Part shown: one piece after another, positions 55,631-63,254 of the stretch | How positions within the stretch are numbered: the stretch's first letter is position 1 | Layout of the letters: each line of letters opens with the position of its first letter | Assembly (NCBI GenBank): GCA_963741305.1 | Contig: CAVUHL010000003.1 | Span: 5,270,001-5,334,000, forward strand | Source: DATMER01 sp963741305 | GTDB taxonomy: Bacteria; Acidobacteriota; Thermoanaerobaculia; Multivoradales; UBA5704 | Reading direction: 5' to 3' | DNA: 64,000 bases | The notes under the pieces: model-generated | What the model was told of the DNA's origin: nothing | The model's database searches: none | The model's input: the letters and a program-made list of their open reading frames with translations, nothing else | Made by a program: the position numbers and the translations under genes

Positions 55631-57667
55631 ATGGATCAAAAGAAGGCAGCGGAACGGATCGCCAAGCTCAGATCGGAGATCCGCCACCACGACTACCTCT
55701 ACTATGTCAAAGACGCGCCGGATATTTCCGACGCGCAGTACGACAAGCTCTACCGGGAGCTGGTCTCCCTGGAGGAGGAGCACCCGGACCTCGTCACCGA
55801 CGACTCGCCGACCCAGCGCGTCGCCGGCCAGCCGGTGACCAGCTTCCCCACGATCGAGCACGCGGCTCCCATGCTCTCCCTGGACTCGGACCAGTCCGAG
55901 GCCACCCTGCGCCGCTTCGACGAGCGCGTGCGCAAGGGGTTGGATGGCGAATTCCCCGTGGAATACGTGCTCGAGGCCAAGCTGGACGGCGCCTCGCTGG
56001 AGCTGGTCTATCAGAATGGCATCCTGCTCCAGGCGTCCACCCGGGGTGACGGCCGCCGCGGCGAGGGGATCACCGCAAACGTCCGCACCATGCAGAGCGT
56101 CCCTCTCCGTCTCAGAGACAGCGAGCGCCCGGTCCCGCCCTTCCTCTCCATCCGCGGCGAGGTCATCATGCGCGCGGAGCAGTTCGACAAGCTCAACGAG
56201 AGGCTCATGGCCGAGGGCAAGGAGCCGTTCGCCAACCCGCGCAATGCCGCGGCCGGGGCCCTGCGCCAGCTCGATCCCCAGCTCACCGCCTCCCGTCCCC
56301 TGGAGCTCTACGCCTACGACATCCTGGCCTCCGAGGAGCTGGACCTCGCCACCCAGTGGGATGTGCTGCAGGCGCTCAAGGACTGGGGGCTGCGCGTCAA
56401 CGGCCTCGCCCGGAAGGCGAAGACCCTGGACGACATCCTCGAGTACCACAAGGGCTTGGAGGAGCAGCGCGACGACCTGGGCTATGAGATCGACGGCATC
56501 GTCATCAAGCTGAACGGCCTGGAAGCCCGGGAGGTCCTGGGCTGGACGACCCGCCACCCGCGCTGGGCCTTCGCCTTCAAGTTCCCGCCGCGCAAGGAGA
56601 TCACCCGCATCCTCTCCATCCTCCCCAGCGTCGGCCGCACGGGGGTGGTCACCCCGGTCGCGATCATGCTCCCGGTCGAGATCGGAGGCGTGACCGTCTC
56701 CCGCGCCACCCTCCACAACCGGGAAGAGGTAGCGAGGAAGGACGTGCGCGAGGGCGACCGGGTGCGCGTGCAGCGGGCGGGCGACGTCATCCCCCAGGTC
56801 ATCGAGCGCATCGAGGAGCCCGACCGCGAGCGGGCGCCCGAGTGGCGGATGCCGGATGTCTGCCCCTCCTGCGGCACGCCCCTTACCGAGCGCGGCCCGT
56901 TCACGGTCTGTCCGAACAGCTTCGAATGCCCGGCCCAGCTCGCCGGCCGCATCGTCCACTTCGCCTCGCGCAATGCCCTCGACATCGAAGGCCTCGGCGA
57001 CGAGACGGCCAAGCTCTTCGTATCCGAGGGCTTGGTCAAGCAGCTCCCCGACCTCTTCGACTTGCAGGCCGACCAGCTCGTGAAGCTGGAGGGGTTCGCG
57101 GAAAAGTCGGCCACCAACCTGGTGGAAGCGCTGCGCAAGGCCGCCTCCAAAGTGGAGCTGGCGCGCTTCCTCTACGGCCTGGGCATCCCGGAGGTGGGCA
57201 CGGCCGTAGCCCGGGACCTCGCCCGGCACTTCGGCTCGTTCGAGCGCGTGCGCACGGCGGACGAGGCTGCCCTCCAGGAAGTCCAGGGGATCGGGCCGCG
57301 CATGACCGAGCAGATCACGGCCTTCTTCGCTCAGCCGGACAATGCGGAGGTTCTCGATGCGCTGGTGCAGAAGCTCAGCCTTCAGGAAGAGCAGTCCAAG
57401 CCGGTGTCTGGCTCCGTACAACCATTTGCGGGGCTTAAGTTCGTCTTCACCGGCGGCCTGTCCCGCTTCTCCCGCAAGCAGGCCCAGGAATACGTGGAAT
57501 CCCTGGGCGCCCGCGCCACCGGGTCGGTCAGCAAGTCCACCGACTACGTGATCGTGGGTGAGGATGCCGGCTCCAAGGCCGAGGACGCGCAGAAGCTCGG
57601 CGTCAAGATCCTGGATGAAAACGGCTTCGTCGAACTGTTACGGGAGAACGGAGTGAACTTGGACTGA
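55631..57667 (+). CDS. ligA: NAD-dependent DNA ligase
   Basis: The protein has 678 residues, normal for LigA. The N-terminal domain has YYVKDAPDISDAQYDKLYREL, the adenylated Lys is K117 in LEAKLDGASLEL, the zinc finger has CPSCGTPLTERGPFTVC and CPAQ, then helix-hairpin-helix repeats and a C-terminal BRCT domain (GLKFVFTGGLSRFSRKQA). It seals nicks in replication and repair. ATG 55631 is chosen (GGGGAAG upstream); the frame reaches further upstream. Confidence 0.96.
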   Translation: MDQKKAAERIAKLRSEIRHHDYLYYVKDAPDISDAQYDKLYRELVSLEEEHPDLVTDDSPTQRVAGQPVTSFPTIEHAAPMLSLDSDQSEATLRRFDERVRKGLDGEFPVEYVLEAKLDGASLELVYQNGILLQASTRGDGRRGEGITANVRTMQSVPLRLRDSERPVPPFLSIRGEVIMRAEQFDKLNERLMAEGKEPFANPRNAAAGALRQLDPQLTASRPLELYAYDILASEELDLATQWDVLQALKDWGLRVNGLARKAKTLDDILEYHKGLEEQRDDLGYEIDGIVIKLNGLEAREVLGWTTRHPRWAFAFKFPPRKEITRILSILPSVGRTGVVTPVAIMLPVEIGGVTVSRATLHNREEVARKDVREGDRVRVQRAGDVIPQVIERIEEPDRERAPEWRMPDVCPSCGTPLTERGPFTVCPNSFECPAQLAGRIVHFASRNALDIEGLGDETAKLFVSEGLVKQLPDLFDLQADQLVKLEGFAEKSATNLVEALRKAASKVELARFLYGLGIPEVGTAVARDLARHFGSFERVRTADEAALQEVQGIGPRMTEQITAFFAQPDNAEVLDALVQKLSLQEEQSKPVSGSVQPFAGLKFVFTGGLSRFSRKQAQEYVESLGARATGSVSKSTDYVIVGEDAGSKAEDAQKLGVKILDENGFVELLRENGVNLD

Positions 57668-57680
57668 TAGGGAGATACCC

Positions 57681-58193
57681 GTGAAATCGAAAGCTCTGCT
57701 CACCCTGCTCCTGCTCGCCGGGAGCCTCGCCTGCGATTCGGCGGCCCCTGCAGCGGCCGCGGAGAAGAAAGGAAATACCGTGAACGCAGCCAACAGCACC
57801 GAGAAGGTGGTCAAGACCGAGGAGGAATGGAAGAAGATCCTCACTCCTGAGGCGTACAACGTGCTCCGCAAGAAGGGCACGGAGCGCGCGTTCAGCAACG
57901 AGTACCACGACCACAAGGGCAAGGGCACGTACGTCTGCGCCGCCTGCGGCCTGCCGCTCTTCAGCTCGGAGACCAAGTTCGACTCGGGCACCGGCTGGCC
58001 GAGCTTCTGGCAGCCGATCGACCCGAAAGCCGTCGGCACCGAGGAGGACCGCAGCTTCTTCTCGACCCGCACCGAGGTGCACTGCGCCCGCTGCGGCGGC
58101 CACCTGGGCCACGTCTTCACCGACGGCCCCCGGCCCACCGGCCTGCGGTACTGCATGAACTCGGTTTCGATGAAGTTTGTGGCCGAGAAGTAA
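57681..58193 (+). CDS. msrB: Peptide-methionine (R)-S-oxide reductase, lipoprotein form
   Basis: The protein has 170 residues. The N-terminus has a lipobox (LLAGSLACDS), so it is probably exported and lipid-anchored. The MsrB domain shows CAACGLPLF, GTGWPSFWQP, HCARCGGHLGHVF (zinc cysteines) and the catalytic Cys in RYCMNSVSM. It repairs oxidised methionine in envelope proteins. It starts 13 bases after ligA on the same strand. Confidence 0.94.
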   Translation: MKSKALLTLLLLAGSLACDSAAPAAAAEKKGNTVNAANSTEKVVKTEEEWKKILTPEAYNVLRKKGTERAFSNEYHDHKGKGTYVCAACGLPLFSSETKFDSGTGWPSFWQPIDPKAVGTEEDRSFFSTRTEVHCARCGGHLGHVFTDGPRPTGLRYCMNSVSMKFVAEK

Positions 58194-58205
58194 GAAGGCC
58201 TCTGC

Positions 58206-58232
58206 CCCGTGGCACGGCCGCCGTGCCACGGG
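58206..58232. terminator. Strong GC hairpin after msrB
   Basis: CCCGTGGCACGG and CCGTGCCACGGG pair perfectly over 12 bases with a 3-base loop. It lies between the msrB stop and the convergent gene's stop at 58251 and may terminate from both sides. No T-run is present. Confidence 0.6.
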
Positions 58233-58250
58233 ATTCTTGGGAGGAGCAGA

Positions 58251-59020
58251 TCAGTTCGGCGTGTCGAGGACGGAGGTAACCGAAGCGGCAACGGCGGCCT
58301 TCTCCAACCAGCTCTCCAGCCGCTCCGGGTCCTTCTCGGCCAGGATGCGCTCGCGGAAGGCGTCGGGCACCACCAAGCCGCGAACCCGAAGTACGGTCAG
58401 CAGGTTGCGCGCTGCCTCTTCGGCGCGCCCTTGAGTGAAGTACTTCCTCGCGAAATCGCTCTGGTATTCGTAACCTTTCATCATCGCCTCCAGTGCCCGG
58501 CGAGCCGCCTGGTTCAAGGAATTGTACACGAGGTCGTAGTACAGCCTGCCCCTGTCGTCGTCGAGCTCGCGGATCGCGGGCAGCACCGCGGCGGCAATCG
58601 TCCCTCCCTGCTCCCGATCGCCATGAGCCATCGCGGACAACACTCCGAGCTCGGGCCGGCGGGCCGCTTCCCCAAGGTCTGTCACGATCGGTACGGCACT
58701 GCGGCGCAGCACAGGCGGGCGCAGGACGAAACCGGCGACGCCGATCTCGATCGGTTCCGCGCACCAGTTGGCCACGCCCGCGTCGGGCGCGACGACGAGG
58801 AGATCCACCGGGCAGTCGTGGATGGCGCGCGAGACCGTCACGTAGGCGGGCCAACTGAGCCTCTTTCTGGGGTCGACCGCCAGTTGGACCTCGACGATGA
58901 CCACCTTGACCGGTAGGTCGCCGTCAAGCAGGACGACGACGACATCGGCACGGTATTCGGCGGGTTGGATTTCGGTCAAGTCGGTCGAGGCGAGGCGGGC
59001 TTCGGTGTAGGACGGGAGAT
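58251..59020 (-). pseudogene. Truncated RpnA/PD-(D/E)XK-like hypothetical protein
   Basis: The remaining frame encodes DLPSYTEARLAS, EYRADVVVVL, VVIVEVQLAVDPRKR and PAYVTVSRA, as in a widespread family with a nuclease-like core (D...ExQ). In that family about 40 more residues precede DLPSYTEARL. Here the homology ends at repeat element D, and no ATG or GTG lies in frame upstream. The first possible start in frame is TTG 58979. The gene is best read as cut by the repeat. Confidence 0.6.
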
Positions 59021-59064
59021 CTCCCCCTCTCCCATCTCTACCCGCACCTAGGGGGGAGAGGGGG
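59021..59064. repeat. CTCTCCC inverted-repeat element D, short form
   Basis: CTCCCCCTCTCCC and GGGGGGAGAGGGGG are inverted around a short middle part. It is much shorter than elements A to C but ends with the same CTCTCCC motif, and it sits at the breakpoint of the truncated gene. Confidence 0.6.
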
Positions 59065-59081
59065 CACGCCTCTTCTTTGCC

Positions 59082-59406
59082 TCAGCTTGCGAGTTGCCTT
59101 GGGCCTCTGTTGCCGTCCAAGCTTCCGACGCCGAGCTCCTCGGCCAACTTTCGCACATAGATAGAGTGTCCTGGGTTGCGTGTTTCCAGCACTTGTTTGG
59201 CGAGCAGTTCGCGGGCACGCCCCATTTGGCCACGTTCAACCAGGATGATGGCCATCACCCATCTGAATGCTGACGACCTGAGTGAGGCCGTCCTCGGTGG
59301 CGCGATTGAATGTCCTTCCTCGGACTTTGAACCCATGGTCTTTCAGAAACGGCCGAAGCGCGCCTTGGATCTCGTCGACTGCTGAAGCGAAAGTAGACTT
59401 TTCCAT
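59082..59406 (-). pseudogene. DUF4304-like gene with internal deletion and frameshift
   Basis: From ATG 59406 the frame reads FLKDHGFKVRGRTFNRATED and VVSIQMGDG, as in DUF4304 proteins, then stops. A second frame continues with GQMGRARELLAKQVLETRNP and YVRKLAEELGVG, the C-terminal part of the same family. The middle of the domain is missing. A deletion that changed frame explains both. The start lies 18 bases after an attC core, so it was probably an integron cassette gene. Confidence 0.6.
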
Positions 59407-59423
59407 TGGAGTTCGCCGGGTAC

Positions 59424-59501
59424 GGATAACGCCTTGCAAGCTCACCGCACGGCAAGCGTGCTAAGCGCGGTTGCCGCGCGGTGCAGCCGGGGGTGTTACG
59501 T
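59424..59501 (-). other. attC recombination site, site d
   Basis: The site is 78 bases long. On the minus strand the cores are ACGTAAC and GTTATCC. The arms GCTGCACCGCGCGGCAA and TTGCCGTGCGGTGAGC pair almost fully, with one extra base as in sites a to c. It lies 13 bases after the stop of the gene at 59515-60141. Confidence 0.7.
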
Positions 59502-59514
59502 CAACTCTTTGCAC

Positions 59515-60141
59515 TTATTGCCCCCTTAATACAAAGTTCTGCTCGCCGAGGCTGATTACGAGGCTGTCCTCGAAAACGCCATCCTCACCTTGGAGCGCCC
59601 TCTCTTTCAGGCTCTGGGCATCCTCTTCGCTTAAGGGCAGATTGATACATATCGCGGCCGCCTTATTGTAGGAGGATCCCTCCACTACCACAAACGAGAT
59701 CGTACACTGGCCGGGCTCCATACTGGTTACACCCTTACATTCAAATGCAATGCAACGAGTCTCGGCGGAGTAGGCTGGCACCACAACTGTCTCCGGGAAT
59801 CGGTCAAAGCTGCTCCAGCGCCTCAGCTTACCAGGCTCGGCGATGTTCTGGCTCTTGATGAAGGCCGTCCACTGGAAAGGGAACTCTTGCGAGACATCGG
59901 CTCTGGACAGAGTTCCCTGCACCCTAACAACAGCCGCACCTCTAGCTCCTTCGTTGAAGAATGTCAGATTGAGCCAGAACCTCAAACTTGGCTCATCAGG
60001 GGCGCAGACAATCCTCATGTGATCGCCAACCACCAACTTCAGTTGTGATGACTTCCCATACTGGTAGTACCACGTAAGGAAAAAAGTGCCTAGTGAAATG
60101 ACGATGGCGAGTGCAGCCAAGAGGTCTGACGTATCCATCAT
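59515..60141 (-). CDS. Hypothetical membrane-anchored protein, cassette gene
   Basis: The protein has 208 residues. One N-terminal helix (LLAALAIVISLGTFFLTWYY) is followed by a soluble beta-rich part with no recognised family. Its composition is less GC-rich than that of the chromosomal genes nearby. An attC site follows its stop and a possible half-site precedes its start, so it looks like a mobile cassette. Function unknown. Confidence 0.7.
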   Translation of the reverse strand: MMDTSDLLAALAIVISLGTFFLTWYYQYGKSSQLKLVVGDHMRIVCAPDEPSLRFWLNLTFFNEGARGAAVVRVQGTLSRADVSQEFPFQWTAFIKSQNIAEPGKLRRWSSFDRFPETVVVPAYSAETRCIAFECKGVTSMEPGQCTISFVVVEGSSYNKAAAICINLPLSEEDAQSLKERALQGEDGVFEDSLVISLGEQNFVLRGQ

Positions 60142-60154
60142 CGGAAGTCCTATA

Positions 60155-60225
60155 GTTATAGTCCACCATTAGCCGCCGCCTGCTACTGGATGGCGAAGTC
60201 AGCCGTCCGGTGCAAGGGTTATGCG
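60155..60225 (-). other. Possible decayed attC site e
   Basis: The minus strand begins with GCATAAC and TTGCACCGGACGG, as expected for the first half of an attC site of this type. The second half does not match it and no GTT core is found at the far end. It lies between two cassette-like genes, where a site is expected. The assignment is weak. Confidence 0.3.
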
Positions 60226-60253
60226 CACTACCTCTAATCTCTGACGCTTCACC

Positions 60254-60745
60254 CTATAACTCGACACCCTCTTCATCGTTGACTATACTTAACAGGCCGT
60301 AAGTTACACCGAAAACCGCAACTCCTGTTAAGCCCATTGACACAAGCGTGAAGAAAATTAGATTGACTACGCGCTCAAGATCGAGTGACGCTACTCCCTG
60401 AGCATCCCGAAGGAAGTCAGAGACTATCAGAAAGGCAAGCGGCAGCAGCAATAAACCGACCACCATAACGATAACTATAACTATTTCACGGGCCGGAGTC
60501 TCGCTCTCCACTGTAGTGAATGTTGGGGAATTGTCTCTCCGGGATATTTTCCACTGGGCCAAGCTCCACGATACCAAAATCCAGCCATAGACTAAAAGAA
60601 GTACACCCCACGTTCGCGGAAATGTGCTTACACTCTGGTTCGATTTCGCCAGCGACACATCAGCGAGGAAAGTTGTCAGCGCTATGGCATCAACGACGAA
60701 ACCGAGGGCGCCAGCTACAAGCGCAAATATCCCCTGCTTTTTCAT
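60254..60745 (-). CDS. Hypothetical four-helix membrane protein
   Basis: The protein has 163 residues. Hydrophobic segments are GIFALVAGALGFVVDAIALT, WGVLLLVYGWILVSWSLAQW, VIVIVMVVGLLLLPLAFLIV and a last one ending VFGVTYGLLSIV. There are no conserved catalytic residues. It is AT-rich relative to the flanks and lies in the cassette-like zone. No family recognised. Confidence 0.7.
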   Translation of the reverse strand: MKKQGIFALVAGALGFVVDAIALTTFLADVSLAKSNQSVSTFPRTWGVLLLVYGWILVSWSLAQWKISRRDNSPTFTTVESETPAREIVIVIVMVVGLLLLPLAFLIVSDFLRDAQGVASLDLERVVNLIFFTLVSMGLTGVAVFGVTYGLLSIVNDEEGVEL

Positions 60746-61129
60746 AGCTTGGAGTAGAGAAGATTATCCATGACTGGTGATTCGACTTTTTCCACCACTG
60801 AAGCTCTCTTCGCCGGAGTCCATCGCGCTCTCCAACAAGCTCCAAACGCGTCAAGCCAAGGAGAAGCGTCGGTAGCCGCAACTCCCTGCGTTTCTGGACA
60901 TTAGCTGAGGCTACACCCTTCTCTTATCAACGTCAAAGCGATAGCGCCTAGCGCATAGGCATTCGGGGGAGAGATATCCATGGGACCGTTAGAGTGTCGG
61001 ATAGGAGGGCGAGGTGATTTCTGCGGCAATGGCAGGCCGCAGAAGCATCCCGGCGGCGGATTGCCTATCGTCAGGAACCTGACTCGTGGAGGCTGATCGG
61101 GGACAGCCCCATGTCGGGGTTCTCCCGAG
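60746..61129. other. Stretch without a recognisable gene
   Basis: A minus-strand frame at 60901-61173 has no family resemblance and overlaps the end of the next gene. I see no RNA gene or clear attC site. A few bases upstream of 60745 resemble a GTTGGAG core but have no partner arm. Confidence 0.4.
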
Positions 61130-61642
61130 TTACCGCTTCGTGTACAGGGACTCGGAGTAGGCGCGGCCGTCACGGACGAGGCGGATCTGGCCTGTGCCGG
61201 CCCAGCGGCGGAGGGTGGCCGAGACGCTCCGCGGCTGGATACGGTGGCGAAGCTTCGGACCCCAGCGCTGCTGGATCTCCTTGATGAGCGCCGAGGCGCC
61301 GAAGACCTCGTCCGGCGGCTTGCGCTCGATCACGCGGCTCAACAGCCGGCTCAGCCAGCGCCAGTCGTCGGTGTCGAGGTCCTCGGCCGGCGGAGGAACG
61401 GGCGGGGACTTGACGTCCACGAGCATCTCGCCGATGGAGGCAGAGGCGGCCTTGAAGGTCTCGTAACGCTCGATTGCCTTCCGGTGCTCGGCCTCGTGGA
61501 TTCCCTTCTGCTCGGCGTGCAATGCCAACTGCCCGGCGTGGAACGCCTCCTGCTCCACGTGATGCTCATGCCGGGCCTTGTGGTGCGCGATCTTCGCCTC
61601 CATCTGGGCGAGCGCGTCGGCGATGGACAGGTTCGTGCCCAT
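61130..61642 (-). CDS. Hypothetical protein with N-terminal coiled coil
   Basis: The protein has 170 residues. Residues 10-65 form a His/Glu/Ala-rich amphipathic helix (AQMEAKIAHHKARHEHHVEQ), probably a coiled coil. A proline-rich linker follows, then a compact C-terminal part (SVSATLRRWAGTGQIRLVRD) that resembles a winged-helix fold. GGAGGG lies upstream of ATG 61642. No family recognised; a DNA-binding role is possible. Confidence 0.65.
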   Translation of the reverse strand: MGTNLSIADALAQMEAKIAHHKARHEHHVEQEAFHAGQLALHAEQKGIHEAEHRKAIERYETFKAASASIGEMLVDVKSPPVPPPAEDLDTDDWRWLSRLLSRVIERKPPDEVFGASALIKEIQQRWGPKLRHRIQPRSVSATLRRWAGTGQIRLVRDGRAYSESLYTKR

Positions 61643-61758
61643 TCCAGATCCCTCCAGGGTCGTGACGCAGGCATCCCCTGCGGCGGAACGCCGGTCCTAC
61701 GTTGCAAAGCAAGGGGAAACTGGCTTCAAGGATACCGGAGGAGCGGCTCGGCGTCCAT

Positions 61759-62199
61759 CCTACGTTGAAAAGTGGACTGCCCTTTCAACATGGGATGCAG
61801 CCCTTTCAATACGGGAAGCTTCCCTTTCAACGTGGGCAGGTTCCCATGTTGAAAAGTGGAGAGCCCTTTCAACACGGGAACCCTCCTGCGTTGAAAGGGC
61901 TCCTTCCCGCGTTGAAGAGTGGACACGGTACGTTGAAAAGTGAACCGCCCTTTCAACACGGGAAGGCTATTTTTCAACGTATCGGATCCAGATTTCAACA
62001 CGGGAAGGTCAACCTTCAACACGGGAGGCTCATCTTTCAGCGCAGTGAGCTGCCTATGTTGAAAAGTGAGCCCGCTTTTCAACGTATCGGGCACACCTTG
62101 CAACATATCGACCTTCCCTTTCAACACGGGAACCTGCCCTTTCAACGTAGGATCGTTCCCTTTCAACATGGGGCACTGCCCTTTCAACGTAGGATCGTT
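61759..62199. repeat. 21-bp repeat array 3, core CCCTTTCAACRYGGG
   Basis: Twenty-one units of exactly 21 bases fill 441 bases. Typical units are CCCTTTCAACACGGGAACCTG and CCCTTTCAACGTAGGATCGTT (twice). About five units are inverted (for example CCTACGTTGAAAAGTGGACTG) but keep the same phase. The last 5-6 bases of each unit vary. Frames on both strands give heptapeptide repeats, which follow from the period and are not evidence of a gene. It lies upstream of a coiled-coil protein gene on one side and the YefM-YoeB pair on the other. Confidence 0.85.
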
Positions 62200-62254
62200 C
62201 CCTCTGCGTCGTACCGCCCTCGCAGGACCACCGATGACGACGCCAGATAGGGGG

Positions 62255-62375
62255 CACCCGGGGCCTCTGCCGTCGCCCCTACGGGGCTTGGGTTGTTTTT
62301 GGATCTTGTGACCCGGGGTCGTCGCGCCTGCGCTCCTGACCCCGGGCTACATGCCGTCGCCCCTGCCGGGGCTCA
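62255..62375. repeat. CCCCGGG / GCCGTCGCCCC-type interspersed repeats
   Basis: GCCGTCGCCCCTACGGGGCT and GCCGTCGCCCCTGCCGGGGC occur about 80 bases apart, with GACCCGGGG and CCCCGGGCTAC between. Each is a small hairpin. Such palindromic blocks are common intergenic repeats in GC-rich genomes. Confidence 0.5.
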
Positions 62376-62442
62376 TCTGCTGGCGCTTACAAGTGAACGG
62401 ATATCAGGCGCACTGCACTGGTACGTCGTAGAAACCTGCCGC

Positions 62443-62703
62443 TCAATAGTGGTAACGGCACTGGAGGAACAAGACCCGATCCTCAAGGACCAGGTAGACG
62501 AGTCGATGCTCCTGGCTGACGCGCCGGGACCAGGTGCCTGCCAGGACATGTTTCAGCGGCTCTGGTTTGCCGAGCCCCGAGAATGGGTCCCGAAGGCTCG
62601 CCTCGACAAGCTCAAGAACCTTGAGAGCGATCTTGCGGTTCGTCTCTACCCAGTACCGGAGATCGTCTCGGAACTGAGGCTGGAAGACCGCAAGGCGCTC
62701 CAT
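62443..62703 (-). CDS. yoeB: YoeB-family toxin
   Basis: The protein has 86 residues from ATG 62703. It shows FRDDLRYWVETNRK, DPFSGLGKPEPLKHVLAGTWSRR in two pieces, HRLVYLV and the C-terminal CRYHY with the catalytic His/Tyr end typical of YoeB. The toxin cuts mRNA on the ribosome. An alternative GTG at 62721 would overlap the antitoxin stop (GTGA). Confidence 0.93.
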   Translation of the reverse strand: MERLAVFQPQFRDDLRYWVETNRKIALKVLELVEASLRDPFSGLGKPEPLKHVLAGTWSRRVSQEHRLVYLVLEDRVLFLQCRYHY

Positions 62704-62717
62704 CTTGCAGGAACCCT

Positions 62718-63005
62718 TCACTCTCCCTGGTCGATCCCCATCTCGCGCCGCAGCTCCTCCACCGTCTGAGGCTCGGCGGCCTGGGTCCGGGCTTCCCGCA
62801 GAGCCGTCAGCAGGCGCTCCGCATTCTTGGGCGAGCGCAGCAGATGCGCAGTCTCGAGCAGCCCCGCAAGCTCTGAGGCAGAGATCAGGGCCACATCCTC
62901 AGCGCCGCGACGCTGGATGATCACCACCTCGTTGTGGTCCGTCACATCGTCCATGAGCTTCGCGAGATTGGCCCGCGCGCTGGTATAGGTCGTTTGAATA
63001 GCCAA
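62718..63005 (-). CDS. yefM: YefM/Phd-family antitoxin
   Basis: The protein has 95 residues. The N-terminal DNA-binding part is TTYTSARANLAKLMDDV and VVIIQRRGAEDVALISASE; the C-terminal part neutralises YoeB. TTG 63005 is chosen because AGGAGG lies six bases upstream; the longer frame to 63056 has no such site and runs through the operator. It is expected to repress its own operon together with the toxin. Confidence 0.92.
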   Translation of the reverse strand: MAIQTTYTSARANLAKLMDDVTDHNEVVIIQRRGAEDVALISASELAGLLETAHLLRSPKNAERLLTALREARTQAAEPQTVEELRREMGIDQGE

Positions 63006-63016
63006 GGCGTACCTCC

Positions 63017-63035
63017 TGTACAGGATAAGTGTACA
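63017..63035 (-). promoter_or_regulatory. Probable YefM operator: paired TGTACA palindromes
   Basis: TGTACA occurs at 63017-63022 and 63030-63035, centres 13 bases apart, just before the ribosome site of the antitoxin gene. YefM of E. coli binds palindromes with this same six-base core, so an autoregulatory operator is likely. Confidence 0.7.
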
Positions 63036-63254
63036 AGAACCCCAGGAGCTTCTCAAGCCGCAGGAGCGGCTTATGGTCGATTCCTGGCTCGGCTCGTGCC
63101 GGAGCCCAGCCCCTCCTGCCTTTGTTGCAACCTTCAGAGTCTTCTGCTAGCGTGTCCCGGCTTCTGAAAAGATACAGCTGGATCTGTCGTGCTTCTGAGT
63201 TGAAGTCCGGAAAGGCTCGTTCCTGGAACCTCACGGCCCAGAAAGAAGACCCCT

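Noticed and set aside
59031..59043. A remnant of the IS110-type left end inside repeat element D
   Set aside because: GTAGAGATGGGA matches over 12 bases on the minus strand, but nothing further in the element does, so chance is likely.
60901..61173. A 90-codon minus-strand frame
   Set aside because: Proline-rich low-complexity translation without a family; overlaps the end of the coiled-coil gene.
61759..62199. Array 3 (and arrays 1 and 2) as CRISPR
   Set aside because: Units are 21 bases with 5-9 variable ones, far below CRISPR repeat plus spacer size. Some units are inverted and no cas gene is present.
61702..62250. Open frames on both strands through array 3 giving heptapeptide repeats
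   Set aside because: A repeat unit of 21 bases keeps any stop-free frame open, so the frames follow from the period. No ribosome site or family supports them.
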